DNA from: Diplosphaera chodatii
Taxonomy: Eukaryota; Chlorophyta; Trebouxiophyceae; Prasiolales; Stichococcaceae
DNA length: 64,000 nt
Assembly (NCBI GenBank): GCA_032358165.1
Contig: JAALGY010000057.1
Span: 2,852,001-2,916,000, forward strand
Direction of reading: 5' to 3'
Position numbers and translations under genes: made by a program. Position 1 is the first letter of the stretch, and each line of letters opens with the position of its first letter. Below are positions 10,723 to 23,483 of this stretch, one piece after another. The notes below the pieces were generated by a model. The model searched no databases, was not told the DNA's origin, and saw nothing but the letters and a program-made list of their open reading frames with translations.

Positions 10723-12271
10723 ATGACGATCGTCGCGGCAGCGCCGCCGGTGCGTGCTACGGCGGCCTCTGACGCTCACCCAGACATCCTGTGCGTCGTG
10801 TACGACGAGCAGCAGCTGGCCGAAGCCGTGACGGCGCTGGGCAGGTGGGACCATCAGCCCTGGACGATCATGTTTTGGTGGGCATGTCCAGAACTGACCT
10901 ACATGCAGTGCGCCAGGAACCCCATGCACTACATAACATTCAACGCACTGCTGTGAATTTTGCCCACCAGGCAGCTGGCAGAGGAGTATGCAGACAGGCA
11001 GCCGCTGCTGCTCGGGGTGCGTGCTGCTTGATGACGACCTTGGCAGTGCCGCATGAGCATGACACACACGCATCATGCGCATAGGCACCTGACATTCCTG
11101 CCAATCCCAGGTCTAGCCGAACTCAGGGATTGCTCATGGACTGCGCAGGCGCTCACAGGCGCCTTCGTGTTCTGTGCGGACCTGGCCGGTGCCATAACCC
11201 CAGTCCCCGCCGGCATGGTGAGCACGTCCAACCCAGAACCCCTTCATTGGACCATGTTTGGACCAGGTGCACCGCTCAAGGCAACTAGTGCCAGCACTTC
11301 AGCATTCTCGTCTGTGCATGTGACTTGCTGCCTGCTGCCCATGCAGACGGTAGATTTCTTTGCAGCATCCAGCTACGGCGCGGCCACGGTGGCGGCGGGC
11401 GACGTCAACGTCAACATGCTCGCAGCAAAGATTGACGTCTCAGGGCGGCACGTCCTGGTGGTGCGGAGAGTGCTGAGGTCCTACGGGCCTGCTTTGACAG
11501 GTTTCTACAACACGTTCAGTGTGTCAGGGCAGCCCAAATCATCAACAACCCAACGGCGCCGTGTCGTGGCACAGGCGGCCCAGTACATCATGTACACCTT
11601 GACTCGATGCTTGTAATGCAGGTGGAGGACATCATCGACACGGGCGCCACCCTGAAGCGCGTGGTCGCGCGGCTGCAGGAAGCAGGGGCGGCCTCCGTCA
11701 AGGTGCTGTCGGCTCGGGAATTGCCCCGGGTGTTGCCAGCTGTTGAGCAGTGTTGCGGCTTGACGCCCGCATGACCAGCACGCGGCATTCTGATGACATC
11801 CCGTCGCCCTCATGACATGTCGTGTGGTTGGACGCTGGATGTTGCAGGTGGTGGTGCTGCTCGACAAGGCGGCCCGCCGAAAGGTGGACATCAAACCCGA
11901 CTACTGCGCACTGCCGGTGAGACACGGCTGCAGAACTGGAGTCCTGGTTGGGCGCCAGCTGTACTGGTCGGCAGCCGATTGCACTTGCCACTGCTCCATG
12001 GTCTCGAAAGGGATTAGGCGAAAGAGGCGCATCAGTGACAATGTTTTGCCCTACCTGCAGTGTCCAGATGAGTTCGTGGTGGGCTATGGCCTAGACTTCA
12101 ATGAGGTGGGTATGCATTGTCGATGGCAGTGTGTACATGCGCATCTATAACTGTGCTCTGCCTATGGATGCTGGCAACTGCGAATTCTGAGGAGACCCTG
12201 CCGCATTGCAGGCTTACCGGTCGCTGCCATATGTGGGGGTGTTGAAACCAGAGCTATATGCAAGCACATGA
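10723..12271 (+). CDS. Hypoxanthine(-guanine) phosphoribosyltransferase
   Basis: Purine salvage: transfers phosphoribose from PRPP to hypoxanthine or guanine, giving IMP or GMP. Eight exons: 10723-10844, 10971-11016, 11149-11217, 11347-11460, 11622-11702, 11848-11916, 12061-12105 and 12212-12271, giving 201 aa, a normal family length. Landmarks: QLAEEYADRQPLLLG then TGAFVFCADL near the N-terminus, the ASSYG loop (residues 86-90), the PRPP-binding VEDIIDTGAT (118-127), LLDKAARRKV, DYCALP, and PDEFVVGYGLDF followed by YRSLPYVGVLKPELY at the C-terminus. The start at 10723 is the first ATG giving a compact N-terminus, and no targeting peptide is evident, so a cytosolic enzyme is likely. A TGTAA polyadenylation motif lies about 190 nt after the stop. 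Confidence 0.95.
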
Positions 12272-12463
12272 CGCTGTGTTGGATTGGTTTTACTGGCTTG
12301 GAGACGTCAGCTTTAGGGTGTATGGAAATGCGTGCTGGCTTTATAAGCAGGTTGCTGGGCTTCGTGGTCACTCCTGCCGCACTTCAAAACAAGCACATCT
12401 CCCTGCTCCCTTGCAACACGCCATTGCATACGCCAGCACCAACTGCCATGCAATCGCTGAGAC

Positions 12464-12468
12464 TGTAA
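12464..12468 (+). terminator. TGTAA polyadenylation signal for HPRT
   Basis: TGTAA, the usual polyadenylation motif of green algae, lies 193 nt after the HPRT stop codon and before the convergent DCN1-like gene. Confidence 0.5.
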
Positions 12469-12798
12469 TCTGAGCAAGCAATACAAGCTGTTGGGAATAC
12501 TGCCATGCTGCTAGATCCGGCGCTGCACACGCTGTTTGCTTGCTGACCTCAAGCAGGGACCACTGCCTCATGTCAGGTCGATGGGCTTTGATAGCTGTTC
12601 CTGCATCGTCGAAATGCACAGCGGTCGGCTGTGCATGGTCAACCGTGTGCTGCTCGCATGATCTGCACAGTGCCACCTTGACTGAGATGCAAGCTATGGC
12701 CATGTCTATGGTCATTGCGCTGGTGATGTGTTGGGCAGAGAGCACAGGCTATGCCACACACACGAGTATGCAGAATCGATGCCAGAAAGTGTCTGCAG

Positions 12799-14765
12799 CT
12801 AAACCGCCGCACTACAGGGCATCAGGGAGTGGCAAGTGCGTACCCGCCCCCACTCCACGAAGTTGTCCAGCAGCAGCGGCCACGCCTGCGACTCGTCGTA
12901 GTTGCTGAGGTCCGGCTTCACCTGCAGACGCACCATGTTCACAACATCAAATAGCGCAGTGGGCTGCAGCAACCCTCCCTGCCTGTGGTCTGCAGCTGTT
13001 CCCATACTCCTGTGGATACAGTCTGCTCTCAGTCAAGCATCAGGGCATGCAGGCGCAAGCGAGGTGCGCACACATTGCAGGACTTGCTACAACCAGGAGT
13101 ACTGCTATAGTACAGCTGCAGCAGCGGCAGGCAGAAAGAAGGGGCCCGCGGAAGCGCACGTCCTGGGTGAAGCGCAGGAAGCTGGTCCACTGGTCGAAGT
13201 TCACGACCTTGTACTCGCTCTGCTGCTGCAGGAAGTCCACGAACAGCGGCTGCAGCGGCTCGTGCGGCATCACGATCCCCAGCATCTGGCACGCCGTCGG
13301 GATGTCGATCAGCTTCTGCGTCGGCTCCTACACATGTGACACAAACCAGTCAGCATGCGCCATGATCACTGACTGTGCCATGCAAACAACACACTGTCCT
13401 GCAGTCTGCAGCACGTGCGTCAGCCTCCACGCAGGGTGACCGGTCCATCAGGGTGCGATGCATCTGCAGCAGGTACCGTTGCCCAATTACCAAACAAAAC
13501 GGAAGCGCCTGCGCACCGTCAAGCAGAACTTGAAGGCGAAGCTGCAGAAGTCGTGGAAGGCGTCGGGGTCCATGTCGATCTGCTCCTCCAGGCCCGGCAG
13601 CGCGCGCTTCACCTGCGCCACCGTCGTCGCCTTCAGCGCGCCCATCCCTGCAGCGGAGACTGGCAATACTTGCGCATGGCCGACCATCGGACGGCGGTCA
13701 AGTAACCTGCTGCGTCCGCTGCGCACTGTCATCCATCAGCCTGCGGCCTGTGTGCAGGGTTGGGCAAGCCAAAGGCAGCATGCCAGCTGCGGGTCCCAGG
13801 AAGCGCTGCGGTTGCACCGTGGCTCCGCAGACCAGCTGTTGCGCTCTGTTGCTGCATCACACTGTGGCGCGCAGACTTCGCTATAATTCTTGCGCTCATG
13901 ACGTCGTCCACCGGCGCACCTGTCTGGAACTCCTCTCTGCTAAAGTAGCCCATGCGCTTTGCCCGCATCTTCCAGGCGAGCAGCAACACCTGCGGCGAGC
14001 AGCACGAGCGTATCAGTCACTGCTGCTGGGCTGGCATGCGCTGCGCATGCGATCTGGAGGATGATTGCGGGTGTGCATGCAGGATGGCGCCAGGTTGGGC
14101 ACATGGTTCGCAAAAAGCAGATGCCATCCACCCACCCGCTTGTCTGAAGGGTCCAGGCCCAGATCTGTGCAGAAGCGCTCAATGCCTGCAGGTAACACAG
14201 GATGCCTGAGTCGCAAACATCATGCTGCAAGAGTTGCGCACCTTCAGAGCGTGATGTGCATGCGTGGAATACATGGGCACCCAGGCATCACCTTCTGGGC
14301 CAATGGTGTCGGCGGAGGCCTCGGCATACTTGTCAAAGATGCCATCTGCCTGCATGCATGCAGTGCTTGATCTGTTTGCTGTCCGCTCAAGACAGCAGAA
14401 ACAGGGACCTGCACTTGTTGCATGCCTGCCGCTGCAAGCATACCACTGCACAGCATGGTCAAAGCGTGGATAGCAAAGCACGATCCTTGGAGGTGTCTGT
14501 ACAAGCTGCCTGTGCCAAGGAGTCGGTCAGGTCCTGAACAGAAGGGCGACCCAGCTAGGGACAGGGAACGGACCTTGGCAGAGCCCCCTCCCACCGCCTT
14601 TCGGGCCCGCTTCATCATGGCGCTGCCCGCGCCGGGGCGCGGGGCAGCGACGCCTGTCGCCGGCGTGACAGCCGCAGCAGGGCGCTTCTGACGCCGGGCC
14701 TGCGCGATCAGCTCACGTGGCAGCACATCTATGTGGCCAGCGACGAAGTGAGAGCGCATGCGCAT
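12799..14765 (-). CDS. DCN1-like protein (cullin neddylation E3 component)
   Basis: DCN1-family proteins promote transfer of NEDD8/Rub1 from Ubc12 to cullins. Seven exons: 14765-14574, 14349-14292, 14185-14136, 13989-13920, 13647-13517, 13327-13160 and 12921-12799, giving 263 aa in phase. The potentiating-neddylation domain is recognised by FDKYAEASAD, IGPEGIERFCTDLGLDP, VLLLAWKMRA, SREEFQTGM, FHDFCSFAFKF, QKLIDIPTACQMLG, FDQWTSFLRFTQD and LSNYDESQAWPLLLDNFVEW. The N-terminal UBA domain of the animal DCN1 proteins is not visible; instead there is a basic Lys/Arg/Ala-rich leader. The stop at 12799 is the in-frame end after FVEWGR, but a further 3' splice at CGG|GTACGC cannot be excluded. An acceptor at 14771-14773 and in-phase ORFs upstream suggest that the N-terminus may extend further. 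Confidence 0.88.
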
Positions 14766-14810
14766 TGCATCTGCAATAGGCGCAGTTAGTAGTGTGACAT
14801 GCACATTCAC

Positions 14811-15946
14811 CTGGCTGGGGGCAGCCAGCCTTCACAGTCGCGCAGGTCTTGACAATCTATCAAAGCGTTGCAGTGAGGCTCGCAGCACAGGGATCGATAA
14901 GTGTCGCCCGCAGTGGCTTGGCAGGCACGTCAAAATGGCAGTCGTCGATGCCCGCCAGAAATGTTGGCACTGCGAGCTCGCCAGCCCTGCAAACTGATTT
15001 AGTGCTGATCAGTGTTACCCTTTGGATGCTGCTGAGACGAAAGAGCTTGTTTGCTGCACGCAGCATGGCCTCAGTGTTCCTAGCAGGCTGCCAAACATCG
15101 CACAAGCGGGGAATGTCAGCTGCCAGCTTGCCCTCCCCCGTTGTGGTAATCCCCTGAAACACAGTTGTGCATGTCGACGGCGCAGTCGCCTGTGCGTGGG
15201 TCTCTTGGCGCGTTGACGGTCGCTCACAGCGGCCAGGTGATCCAAAAGCACAGCTGAGCGCTGCTTCCAGCTGCTCTTCGGCGCCAGAGGCCCGCACCGC
15301 CGCCGCAGACGGAACAAATCGCGACCACAGAGCACCCCCAGCAACAGGCGAAACAGCAACAGCGGCCAGGTCAGCATGTTGTCTTCGATCTGCAAGGCTC
15401 TGTCTGAGCCTACGCTGATGTTGCAAGGTGTATACAAGCGCTAGGCTGGAGGCACAGCGGGTCCCTTGCGAGGTTGAATGTTGCAGCTTGTGTGGCAGCC
15501 CAGTGTTTGTACGCCGCGCCTGCTGCGGGAGCTGCGCATGCCAAGACACACCTCCTACATATAGCAGTGTGGCTGAGGCTGGGTGCAGCTCTGATCAGCT
15601 CGGCTTGGGGCATCAGAGTGCCTCAACTTTTGCTCAGCAGCAGGCCCATGGGATCCGGCGAGGCTGTTGGCTCTGCGCGTTGGTGACAGTGCCCAACTGA
15701 CATTCCCCTGTGGAGTAGCAGCATGTGCATGTATGTTGGGACGCTCCTCAGCTCCAGTGTCCCAGTTGCATCTGGCAGCCCGATGGGATCAACTGCAGTG
15801 AGCCTCAGCTCTAGCATTTGGAGCACCGTGTGCTGTGCTTTGTGGCAGTCGGAAGACCATCCTGAAAGCAGAGGGATGTTTGCGCCATCCGGCATGGTAT
15901 ACAGCCCACTGCCCCGGGAGCCAGTAGGGGCTGCGCGTAGGACCAC
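14811..15946 (-). CDS. Unrecognised coding-looking exons, possibly 5' part of the DCN1-like gene
   Basis: I do not recognise this protein. Three segments join in phase: 15389-15228, 15153-14929 and 14856-14811. The last splices in phase into an acceptor at 14770 that opens the DCN1-like reading frame. A further open segment at about 15946-15620 reads GLYTMPDGANIPLL and LRLTAVDPIGLPDATG, but I could not find its splice partner. If the chain is real, either an upstream gene ends here or the DCN1-like protein has an N-terminal extension of more than 140 residues. Against this, the reverse strand is also open over part of the region, and the right end approaches the eIF5A start. Gene boundaries are not determined. 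Confidence 0.35.
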
Positions 15947-16017
15947 TGGAGTGGTGTCCCGTCGCCCTGTTTCGGCCAGTGATGTATACCATTGGAATAT
16001 CTTGTCGCCTGCGCAGG

Positions 16018-17260
16018 ATGGCCGACGAACACGATGTCCACTTCGAGTCGGCGGATGCCGGCGCCTCGCTGACGTACCCGCAGCAGGCCGGCACCATCCG
16101 CAAGAACGGCTTCATCGTCATCAAGAACCGCCCCTGCAAGGTCAGCAGCTGGCCCTGTAGCAACCAGTGCTGCAGCTGCAGGCGCTATCCACCCTCAGGC
16201 ACAGCCGCCTGGATGTGCTGAACTGCACTGCATCTCCCGCTGCCATGTAATCAGATGTCCAAAGAACTGCGCCCGCACAGAAGCCTGGTGCCAGCAAGGT
16301 TCATGGCAGGTGCTGAGAAACATGACGTGTGTGACCCTGCCATGCACACAGGTGGTGGACGTGTCGACCTCCAAGACGGGCAAGCACGGCCACGCCAAGT
16401 GCCACTTTGTCGCGCTGGACATCTTCACCGGGAAGAAGCTGGAGGACCTGCAGCCCTCCTCCCACAACTCCGACGTGAGTTCAGGGTCTAGGCAATTTTG
16501 GTGTACTCCTGTACTTTTGCAGCCCTTCATGCTCCTCGAGCCACACCGGCTACAGCGCTCTCCGCACCTCGGCCGACCAGCATGCTCTTCAGGCACTTGT
16601 GCAGCGGCAGCCGAGCGTGTCAAGGTCCTTGGCGGCAGACGCGTCTTGGCTGTTGCCCAGGTGCCGAACGTGAGCCGCCAGGAGTTCAGCGTGCTGGACA
16701 TCTCCGAGGACGGCTTCGTGAGTCCTTGTACCCCCCTCCTGATGCTTTCTTGGCTACCCTGCTGGGCATGAAACAGCGCAACATTGAAGACCTGCTTCCC
16801 CAGTCTGACTGAATGCTGCTGCACCATCCGGTCTGTCAAGGTCAAGCCGTTGAGGCCAAGTCCTGCAGCTGTACAGTCTGCATCACGTACGCCGGGAGTG
16901 CGCATTGCCAGTTCATGCCTCCTGTGTGCAGGTGTCGCTGATGGACGCTGACGGCAACACGAAGGACGACCTGAAGCTGCCGGGCGGCACCGACGAGGCT
17001 GAGAAGCTGGCAGACACCATCCAGGCCGAATTTTCTGCCGGCAAGGAGCTCACCGTCGTCGTGCTGAAGGCTATGGGTGAGTTTTACTGTAGTTGCTCAG
17101 CCATCATGCATGCTTTTCATGGTTTATGGCAGTGCTCATGTCACATGCACTCCCTCTCGTCCACAGCAGATGTTGGGTCTTTCGACAACTTTTGTTGGTC
17201 GCTTGCTATGCAGGTGACGAGGCCATCTCGCAGCTGAAGCAGGCTACCGGCGGCGACTAA
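16018..17260 (+). CDS. Translation factor eIF5A
   Basis: Binds the ribosomal E site and helps peptide-bond formation at difficult sequences; it requires hypusine. Five exons: 16018-16140, 16352-16474, 16661-16717, 16932-17076 and 17214-17260, giving 164 aa, the normal length. The hypusination loop [12 protein letters not shown] is intact and Lys52 is the modified residue. The C-terminal OB-fold segments [17 protein letters not shown] and [12 protein letters not shown] follow, ending [11 protein letters not shown]. An acceptor-like TGCGCAG lies immediately before the ATG, so a 5' UTR intron is possible. Confidence 0.97.
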
Positions 17261-17531
17261 GCAGGGCTTTTATCAGCAGTAGTCCAGATGTCGACGTCGC
17301 ATGATGCGAAGTGACACGGAGGCAACAGCAGGCGAGATGCATTGTCGAGCCTGAGATGGCCACTGCAGCGTAAGCAGTTGAAGTGGCAGGGCGTAGCAGA
17401 TTGCTGAGCCGTGCTCTCCGCTGGCAGCGACGTCGACAATTGCCACCTTTTATTGAGATCAGAAGTAGCAGCTTGAAACATGACAACGTCGAAGCCAACT
17501 CGTGCATACCGCTCAAGCGTGGCATCGACGC

Positions 17532-17536
17532 TGTAA
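17532..17536 (+). terminator. TGTAA polyadenylation signal for eIF5A
   Basis: TGTAA 271 nt downstream of the eIF5A stop, before the glucanase start at 17837. Confidence 0.45.
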
Positions 17537-17836
17537 GGGACACATCATCAGACAGTGTTACGTCAGAGCAAAGCTGCGCCCTGCAGCTTTTGGAAGCACA
17601 GGACGCCCAACCCAACTGCAGGCGAGAGGCCGCCGCATCAAAGACGGCGGTGCCAGACTGATGTGCATCACCAGAGCCATGGTGCCACAAAGTTTGTACC
17701 GCCGGTCAGACTGCGGCCTTGGTGTGGCAATGTAATCGGCATGTAGAACTCTCCTTGGTGTTGCGCTTGCGGATTGCCGCGCCGACCGGCGCAGCTGGGG
17801 CATTGGAGGTTGGAGGGCAGCAGGCCAGGCGTCGCG

Positions 17837-20800
17837 ATGCCGGCAGGCCTGCACCGAGCGCTGCTGCTGGCGGTGGCGATACTGCTGCAGATGGAAAGCA
17901 CGCAGCAGGCGCCCGTGTGCGACTGCCGCTGTCCGGCCACCGCGCGCCAGGCAGGCGGTGAGTCGAAGTAGTGCAGCGTGCCGCGTGCAGCTCTGCGAAC
18001 AGCATGCATGCACAAACATCAGCGATTACTTACGACTACCTACTCACGTCTCGAGCATGACGAGACTCGTCAGCTCGGAGGTGCACCAACGCGTTGTTAG
18101 CAGTTCAAGATCTGGATGGTTGCCAGCATTCAACAGGTGCAGCCCGTAACACCGGCCGCCGTGAAATTGATGTGCTGCTAGCTCCGTGGCACAGCATACG
18201 CCTGGTCGAGCTGGAGCAGCCTCTGCTGGACACATGAAGTGTCACCTCTGCTCACAAAGACGCTACCTGCGTGACGCAGAGTGACCATGCGGCAGGACAG
18301 TCACCGCCCTGGTTCTGATGGTGTTGTCACATGCCGCTAGCTTCTTTGCGTCACATTAGAAGCCGTTAAATGGTCGTCGCGGGCCTGCCCCGTGTCGGCG
18401 GTTGCTGTGGCGGTATGCAGTGGCAAGTCACCAGGCGAGATCCTGCAGGCTGCAACGCCGCACTCGTGGGGGATGCACTCAGTGTGTTTGCTGTGCGCAT
18501 CACAGCGCCGGCGCCGAAGCCGGTGCCACTGGGCGGGGCGTTGCTGCCGGCGGGGGAGCCCCACTTCGCTGCCAGCAGGGTGCAGAGCGTGAAGCCCGGG
18601 CCGCTGTGGGGCGCCTTCAGGTGTGATATCTCAGAGGGACTCTCGATATCACCTCACGTCCATCCTGAGGTTTTGAACAGCCAGCTGCATCGTGAGTGCA
18701 GCACTCAACCAAGTTTTGGCAGCCGTGTGCTGTGCACAGCGAGGCTGACGCCGCCCATTGCCTCCTGGTGTAAGCTGCAATGTAGTTGAGCGCCTGCTTG
18801 CGTGTGCAGGCGCTGCGTCGTGTCTCTGGCTGGCCTGCGCTGTGCTGATTCCAGTTGCACTTCGGACGTATCTTCCAGTTGCCCCTTTCATTGCCGCGCC
18901 GCCCTCCGCAGGCCGCCGCTGCCGACGGGCGCCTGGTGGACCAACCTGGTGACGGGCAGGGGCGACCAGCCGGCGGCGCCGCTGCCATACCAGGTCCGCG
19001 CGACAGCCCGGGGCGTGGACGTGGGCTACTCGCAGCCGGCGGTCACGGCCAAGGACGTGATCTACCCCTTCGTGGCGGACGTCAGCCTCGGGTTCGCCGA
19101 GGCGCCCGGGCCACGGTGAGCAAGCAGAGCAGCAGGCTTCCTGACGTCAGAGGTTCCATTGGACCCATCGCACTTTGCACAGCATGGCCTGCAGTATTTC
19201 CCCTGATGCCCGTTATGTGAGCGGTGTCATGACTGCGGGGCATTGTGTGCACGACGCATCAGATGCTGTCCCAGCTGCATGCTGCTCAGCTGCGGCCAAC
19301 ACTGTGCAGGTACCTGTCGCACTTTGACCCCCTGGTGGCGGCCATGCGGTGGCGGGCGGCCGGCAGCCCCAGCATGTTTGATGCAGCCTTTGTGCGAGGT
19401 GAGGGATTCTAGCACACTGCCTGTGGGTCTGCTCAGATCAAAGTGGAACAAGGCTGGCTCAATATCAGCGCGCCCCTCTGATCTGCGCGGATACTGCCAG
19501 CTGCCGCTGAAGCAAGCAGGCATGGGATCACAGCACAGCAGGGCTGCCACACCTCGTCTGAGGCCTCCCAGGCTGGCCTCATGTCATTGAGATCATCATC
19601 TGTCGTCGGCCCGAATCCTCGACGGAGCGAGCGCAAATGTGGCTTCCCGGCAACCCTGCAGTTGCCGCTGTGACCTGCTGCAGGGTCGCCGTACCAGACG
19701 GTGGTCTACACCGGGCTCACACCTGTGGTGTCCACCATCCATGCGGTGCTGAGCATCAACGGCCAGCCGGCGGCCGGGGGCGCCCCCGTGACCGGCAGGC
19801 GCTTTGCGCTGATGCTCAACAGCGGCGAGGTGTGTCATCCCTGTTCGGGTCCTGTGACCAACGCTTCCATGGCTTCATCTGACCGGCACTGATCGGCTTG
19901 CTGGTGTCTCGAAAGCCTGCCCAAAGTTATGACAACGAACTGCTGCTTGTTGCTGCTCTGCTTACAGTTAGCAGTGGGCTCCTATGCCGCCAGCCAGCAG
20001 CGGCTGGTTCATCCGCTGCTCGTCTGGGAATTCGGTGCCTTCTGCTTCGTTTGGGAGCCTGGTCAGACATCTGTGGCAGGTGTGTCTGGCATGGCCCAAC
20101 ATGACGCTGACACCAGCTGACACCACTTTCTGCTGCAGACGTGGATCGTCTACACCGGGAGGGCGGTGACCTTCAGTCTGGCGGGCACCAGCAAGCTCAC
20201 GGCGACGGCGCCCTACAGCGGGGCGCTGCGGCTTGCGCTGGCGCCGAGCGCCGCGGCCGCACAGGTGCTGGACCAGCACTCGGGGGTGTGGCCCGCGAAC
20301 GGCGACGTCAGCTACCAGGTGTGTGGCACTCGGGCTGCATATTGGTGCAACGCCCGCTTTGATGCAGCTGGTGCTGTGCTGGACATGGACTCAAGCAGCG
20401 GCAAGTGCCACTTAGGGCCTGAGGTGCTGCCAGAGCTTTTCGACCTCCCCGGGAGTCCGGCCCCATTGCCTAGCTTGCCTGCGCTGCTGACAGTTGTCTC
20501 AACCGCCAGACCGACCTCCTTTGATTTGTTTTGCAGAAAAGCGCAGCGAACACAGCAAAGGTCACATTCGGCTATGTGTGCCGGGCCACCGCCGGCGGCG
20601 CCCTGCCAGCTTCAGCCCGGCTGCTGACGTGCGTGCTGCCGCACCACCTGGACGCGGGCTGTACAGCGCCGACCGTCCTGGCGGTACGCCAATGTTATCG
20701 CATCCAGGGTTCACTTACTTCATGCTCAACACATCAACCAGCTGGTTGGCCATGCACAGTTGCTGTATCGGTTAATGGTTAGGGTGAACATCTGCTGAGA

Positions 20801-23483
20801 TGCCTGAATATTCCCAGCCGCCATATGCGGACGGCCGAAGACGTTGAGTACTGGAAATGCCAGGGCAGCAGCGGGTTTCTCGTCACTGCTGCGCCAAATC
20901 CTCTCCTTCTGCTGCAGGACGCCTACGGCACGGTGAAGGGGCGCATGAGCTGCGTGTCGGCGGCCGCCGTGCGCGGGTCGCAGCGCGGCTTCACCACCAC
21001 AGAGGCGCTGACGACCGTCGGGTGGGGAGCGCCCAGGGACGTAGACGCAGACAAGAGGGCGGCGGTGCTGGCGGCGCTGCGGGCGGACGCGGGCAAGGTG
21101 CCGGTGGCGCCAGACCCCTACTTCTTTGGCAAGCAGGTGCGTTCTTCGTGCTGTGTACAAGGCGCATGCTCCTTTTGACAACTGTAGGCTCTGTCAGCTG
21201 TCTTTTTTTAGCATTGCCTGCTGTCGATTGATGCACAATGGGATTGGCGGCAGCGCTGTGCAAGCATAGCATCGAATCTGTGTCAGCATTATCACGCTTT
21301 ATGCTGTTAACATGCTCTGCTGCTCGCTTAGCGCCGCTGCTGACGTGCACAAACCATGCACATGCTGGACTGAACCAGAAACCAGGATTGGCACCGTTTG
21401 CTTTCAGATGATGCCTATGGCCAGATCACGTACAGAGGTGTTCGTACCCAAGTATGTGGCGTGACGGTGGAGTCCCGATCCTCCTTCACAGGTGGCGGCC
21501 ATGGGGCGGCTGGCGCTGATTGCGGACGAGCTGGGCCAAACTGCAACAGCAGCGGCGGTGCGCGGCCGCATGAGGGCAGCACTGGCGCCCTGGCTGGCGG
21601 GCAAGAACACAAACCCGCTGCGGTACGACGCCATCTGGGGCGGCACCTGCTCGGCCAACGGCCTGAAGGACGGTGAGAACCAGAGTAGCGCTGTGGATGT
21701 GTATTCTATGGAAGTGGGCTGTCACAAGCTGCTTGTTCCGCAGGCTGAGCTGCCCTTCATCCAGCTATGCCGATTCCCCAGGCGCCGGTGTCGGTCCTTC
21801 CGGTGTTTTGCAGACTCTCATGGCACTGTATGGTTTTGCAGGCGCTGCTGACTTTGGCAATGGGCAGTACAACGACCACCACTTCCACTACGGCTACTTT
21901 GTGTACGCGGCCGCAGCGCTTGGGCGCAAGGACAAGGCCTGGCTGGCAGCTGCAAAGGTAGGCTCAACCACCTGCACAAATCGATGACTTGGGTCGATAT
22001 GCTCTGCTGCATTTTGTACGCTCTAGTCTCAGCGTTCTACTCTCAGTATCCCGACAAGACAGCTGACGTGCAGCAGCTTCCCTCCTGGTTCCAGCGATCT
22101 CTCCTTGCCAGTGTCAGTAGATCAGTGTCTGCAAGCCACAGGCGCCGCTGGACGATCTGCTGCGGGACTTTGCCAACCCGCGCGAGAACGACCGCTACTT
22201 CCCCTACGCCCGCCACATGGATTGGTTCGATGGCCACAGCTGGGCATCGGGGTACACCGTCTTCGCTGCCGGCAAGAACCAGGTGTGGCAGTCGTGTGTC
22301 GACCTTCGCTGCGGTTGTACATGCACTGCCTGCCAGCTGTGCAGACTGTGCACTGCTGTCAGGTACTGACACCAATGCAAATCCAGGCCTTGCGACGTCT
22401 GCCACGCACTGGCGACGAGCAGTGGTCGTTATAGATGAGGCCTTCACCAAGCGATGTCTTGAGTCGAAACACCTGCAGGAGTCGAGCAGCGAGGCGGTGA
22501 ACTCGTACTACGGGGTGTACCTGCTGGGGGTGGCGAGGGGCGATGACGCGCTGGCGGACTGGGGGCGGCTGCTGCTGGCGGTGGAGCTGCGGTCCGCCAA
22601 AAAGTACTGGCATATTAAGCCGACCGGGCCGCAGATCTACCCTAAACCCTTCTCGGCCAACGGCGTCATCGGCGTGCTGTGGAGCACGCAGGTGTGTGGC
22701 TGTGCAATCAGTTGTGGCACATACTCTAGCTGGTCCTTTGCTCATCACCTATGCTTGCTGTCTGTACGCATCGCTCTGCTGAGCACCAGCGCCGTGAAAG
22801 TAGCGCATCAGGCACTAAAGCGGTGTCAGACCATCAGCAGATGCCGGTACCTGCAGCCCGACTGTTCCTGGACCTCGGTTGTGCAGGTCAGCTACGGCAC
22901 CTGGTTTGGCGCGAACGTGGAGTTCATCCACGGCATCCAGGTAGGCCTCTGGCAGTGACGGCTGACCGAGAGCCTGCCATGGACCTTCTCAGCAGCATGG
23001 CACCGCAGGTCATGAATGTCAAGGGGTGCTGTGTGAAGCATGGGGCCAGCACCTGTTGTGCTCAAGTGTTGCTGCATGTTCGTGCCGCTGCAGATGCTGC
23101 CGTTCACGCCCATATCAGAGCAGCTGCTGACCCGGGACTGGGTCGCAACAGAGTACCCCATCGTTGCGAAAGCACTTCCAACCGCCGCCCAAGGCTGGAA
23201 GGTGCGTGATACCAACAGCTGTGTGGCCACCCATTGTTGCTGACCAGTGTCAGCTGCAGCACAGTCTGGGCGGTCAGGTGTGTTGGCAGATGGTGGGGTC
23301 GACCTTCTGCACGTGCAGACTGAAGACAGGTTGTTGTGTCCTGAATTGCAGGGGTTCATTTATATGGAGCATGCGGTGATTGCAAAGGCGGCAGCGTGGG
23401 CACAGGTGCAGACACTGACGGCATTCGATGATGGCAACTCCAGAACGAACACGCTGTGGTGGGTGGCAACCCGGCCGGCATAG
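17837..23483 (+). CDS. Secreted endo-1,3-beta-glucanase, glycoside hydrolase family 81
   Basis: Hydrolyses internal beta-1,3-glucan bonds, in algae probably for wall remodelling or glucan turnover. Fifteen exons: 17837-17957, 18506-18620, 18912-19115, 19310-19398, 19684-19829, 20139-20318, 20537-20683, 20918-21136, 21492-21672, 21842-21957, 22142-22282, 22479-22691, 22887-22940, 23094-23201 and 23352-23483, giving 721 aa with every phase consistent. Residues 1 to about 24 form a signal peptide. The N-terminal beta-sandwich includes [11 protein letters not shown] and [16 protein letters not shown]. The catalytic (alpha/alpha) domain carries [16 protein letters not shown] (Asp479, predicted acid), [13 protein letters not shown], and [13 protein letters not shown] with Glu554 and Glu558 (family catalytic and assisting Glu). 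It ends with the [20 protein letters not shown] block. Length and motif order are those of full-length GH81 enzymes. Confidence 0.95.

Noticed and set aside
15723..16160. Plus-strand ORF running into eIF5A
   Set aside because: It passes through the eIF5A start in a different frame from eIF5A itself and has no similarity; eIF5A exon 1 is unambiguous.
19929..20120. Possible extra exon in the GH81 glucanase between exons 5 and 6
   Set aside because: Joining exon 5 directly to exon 6 gives the expected family sequence in phase 0; inserting this ORF would break the sheet and the frame.
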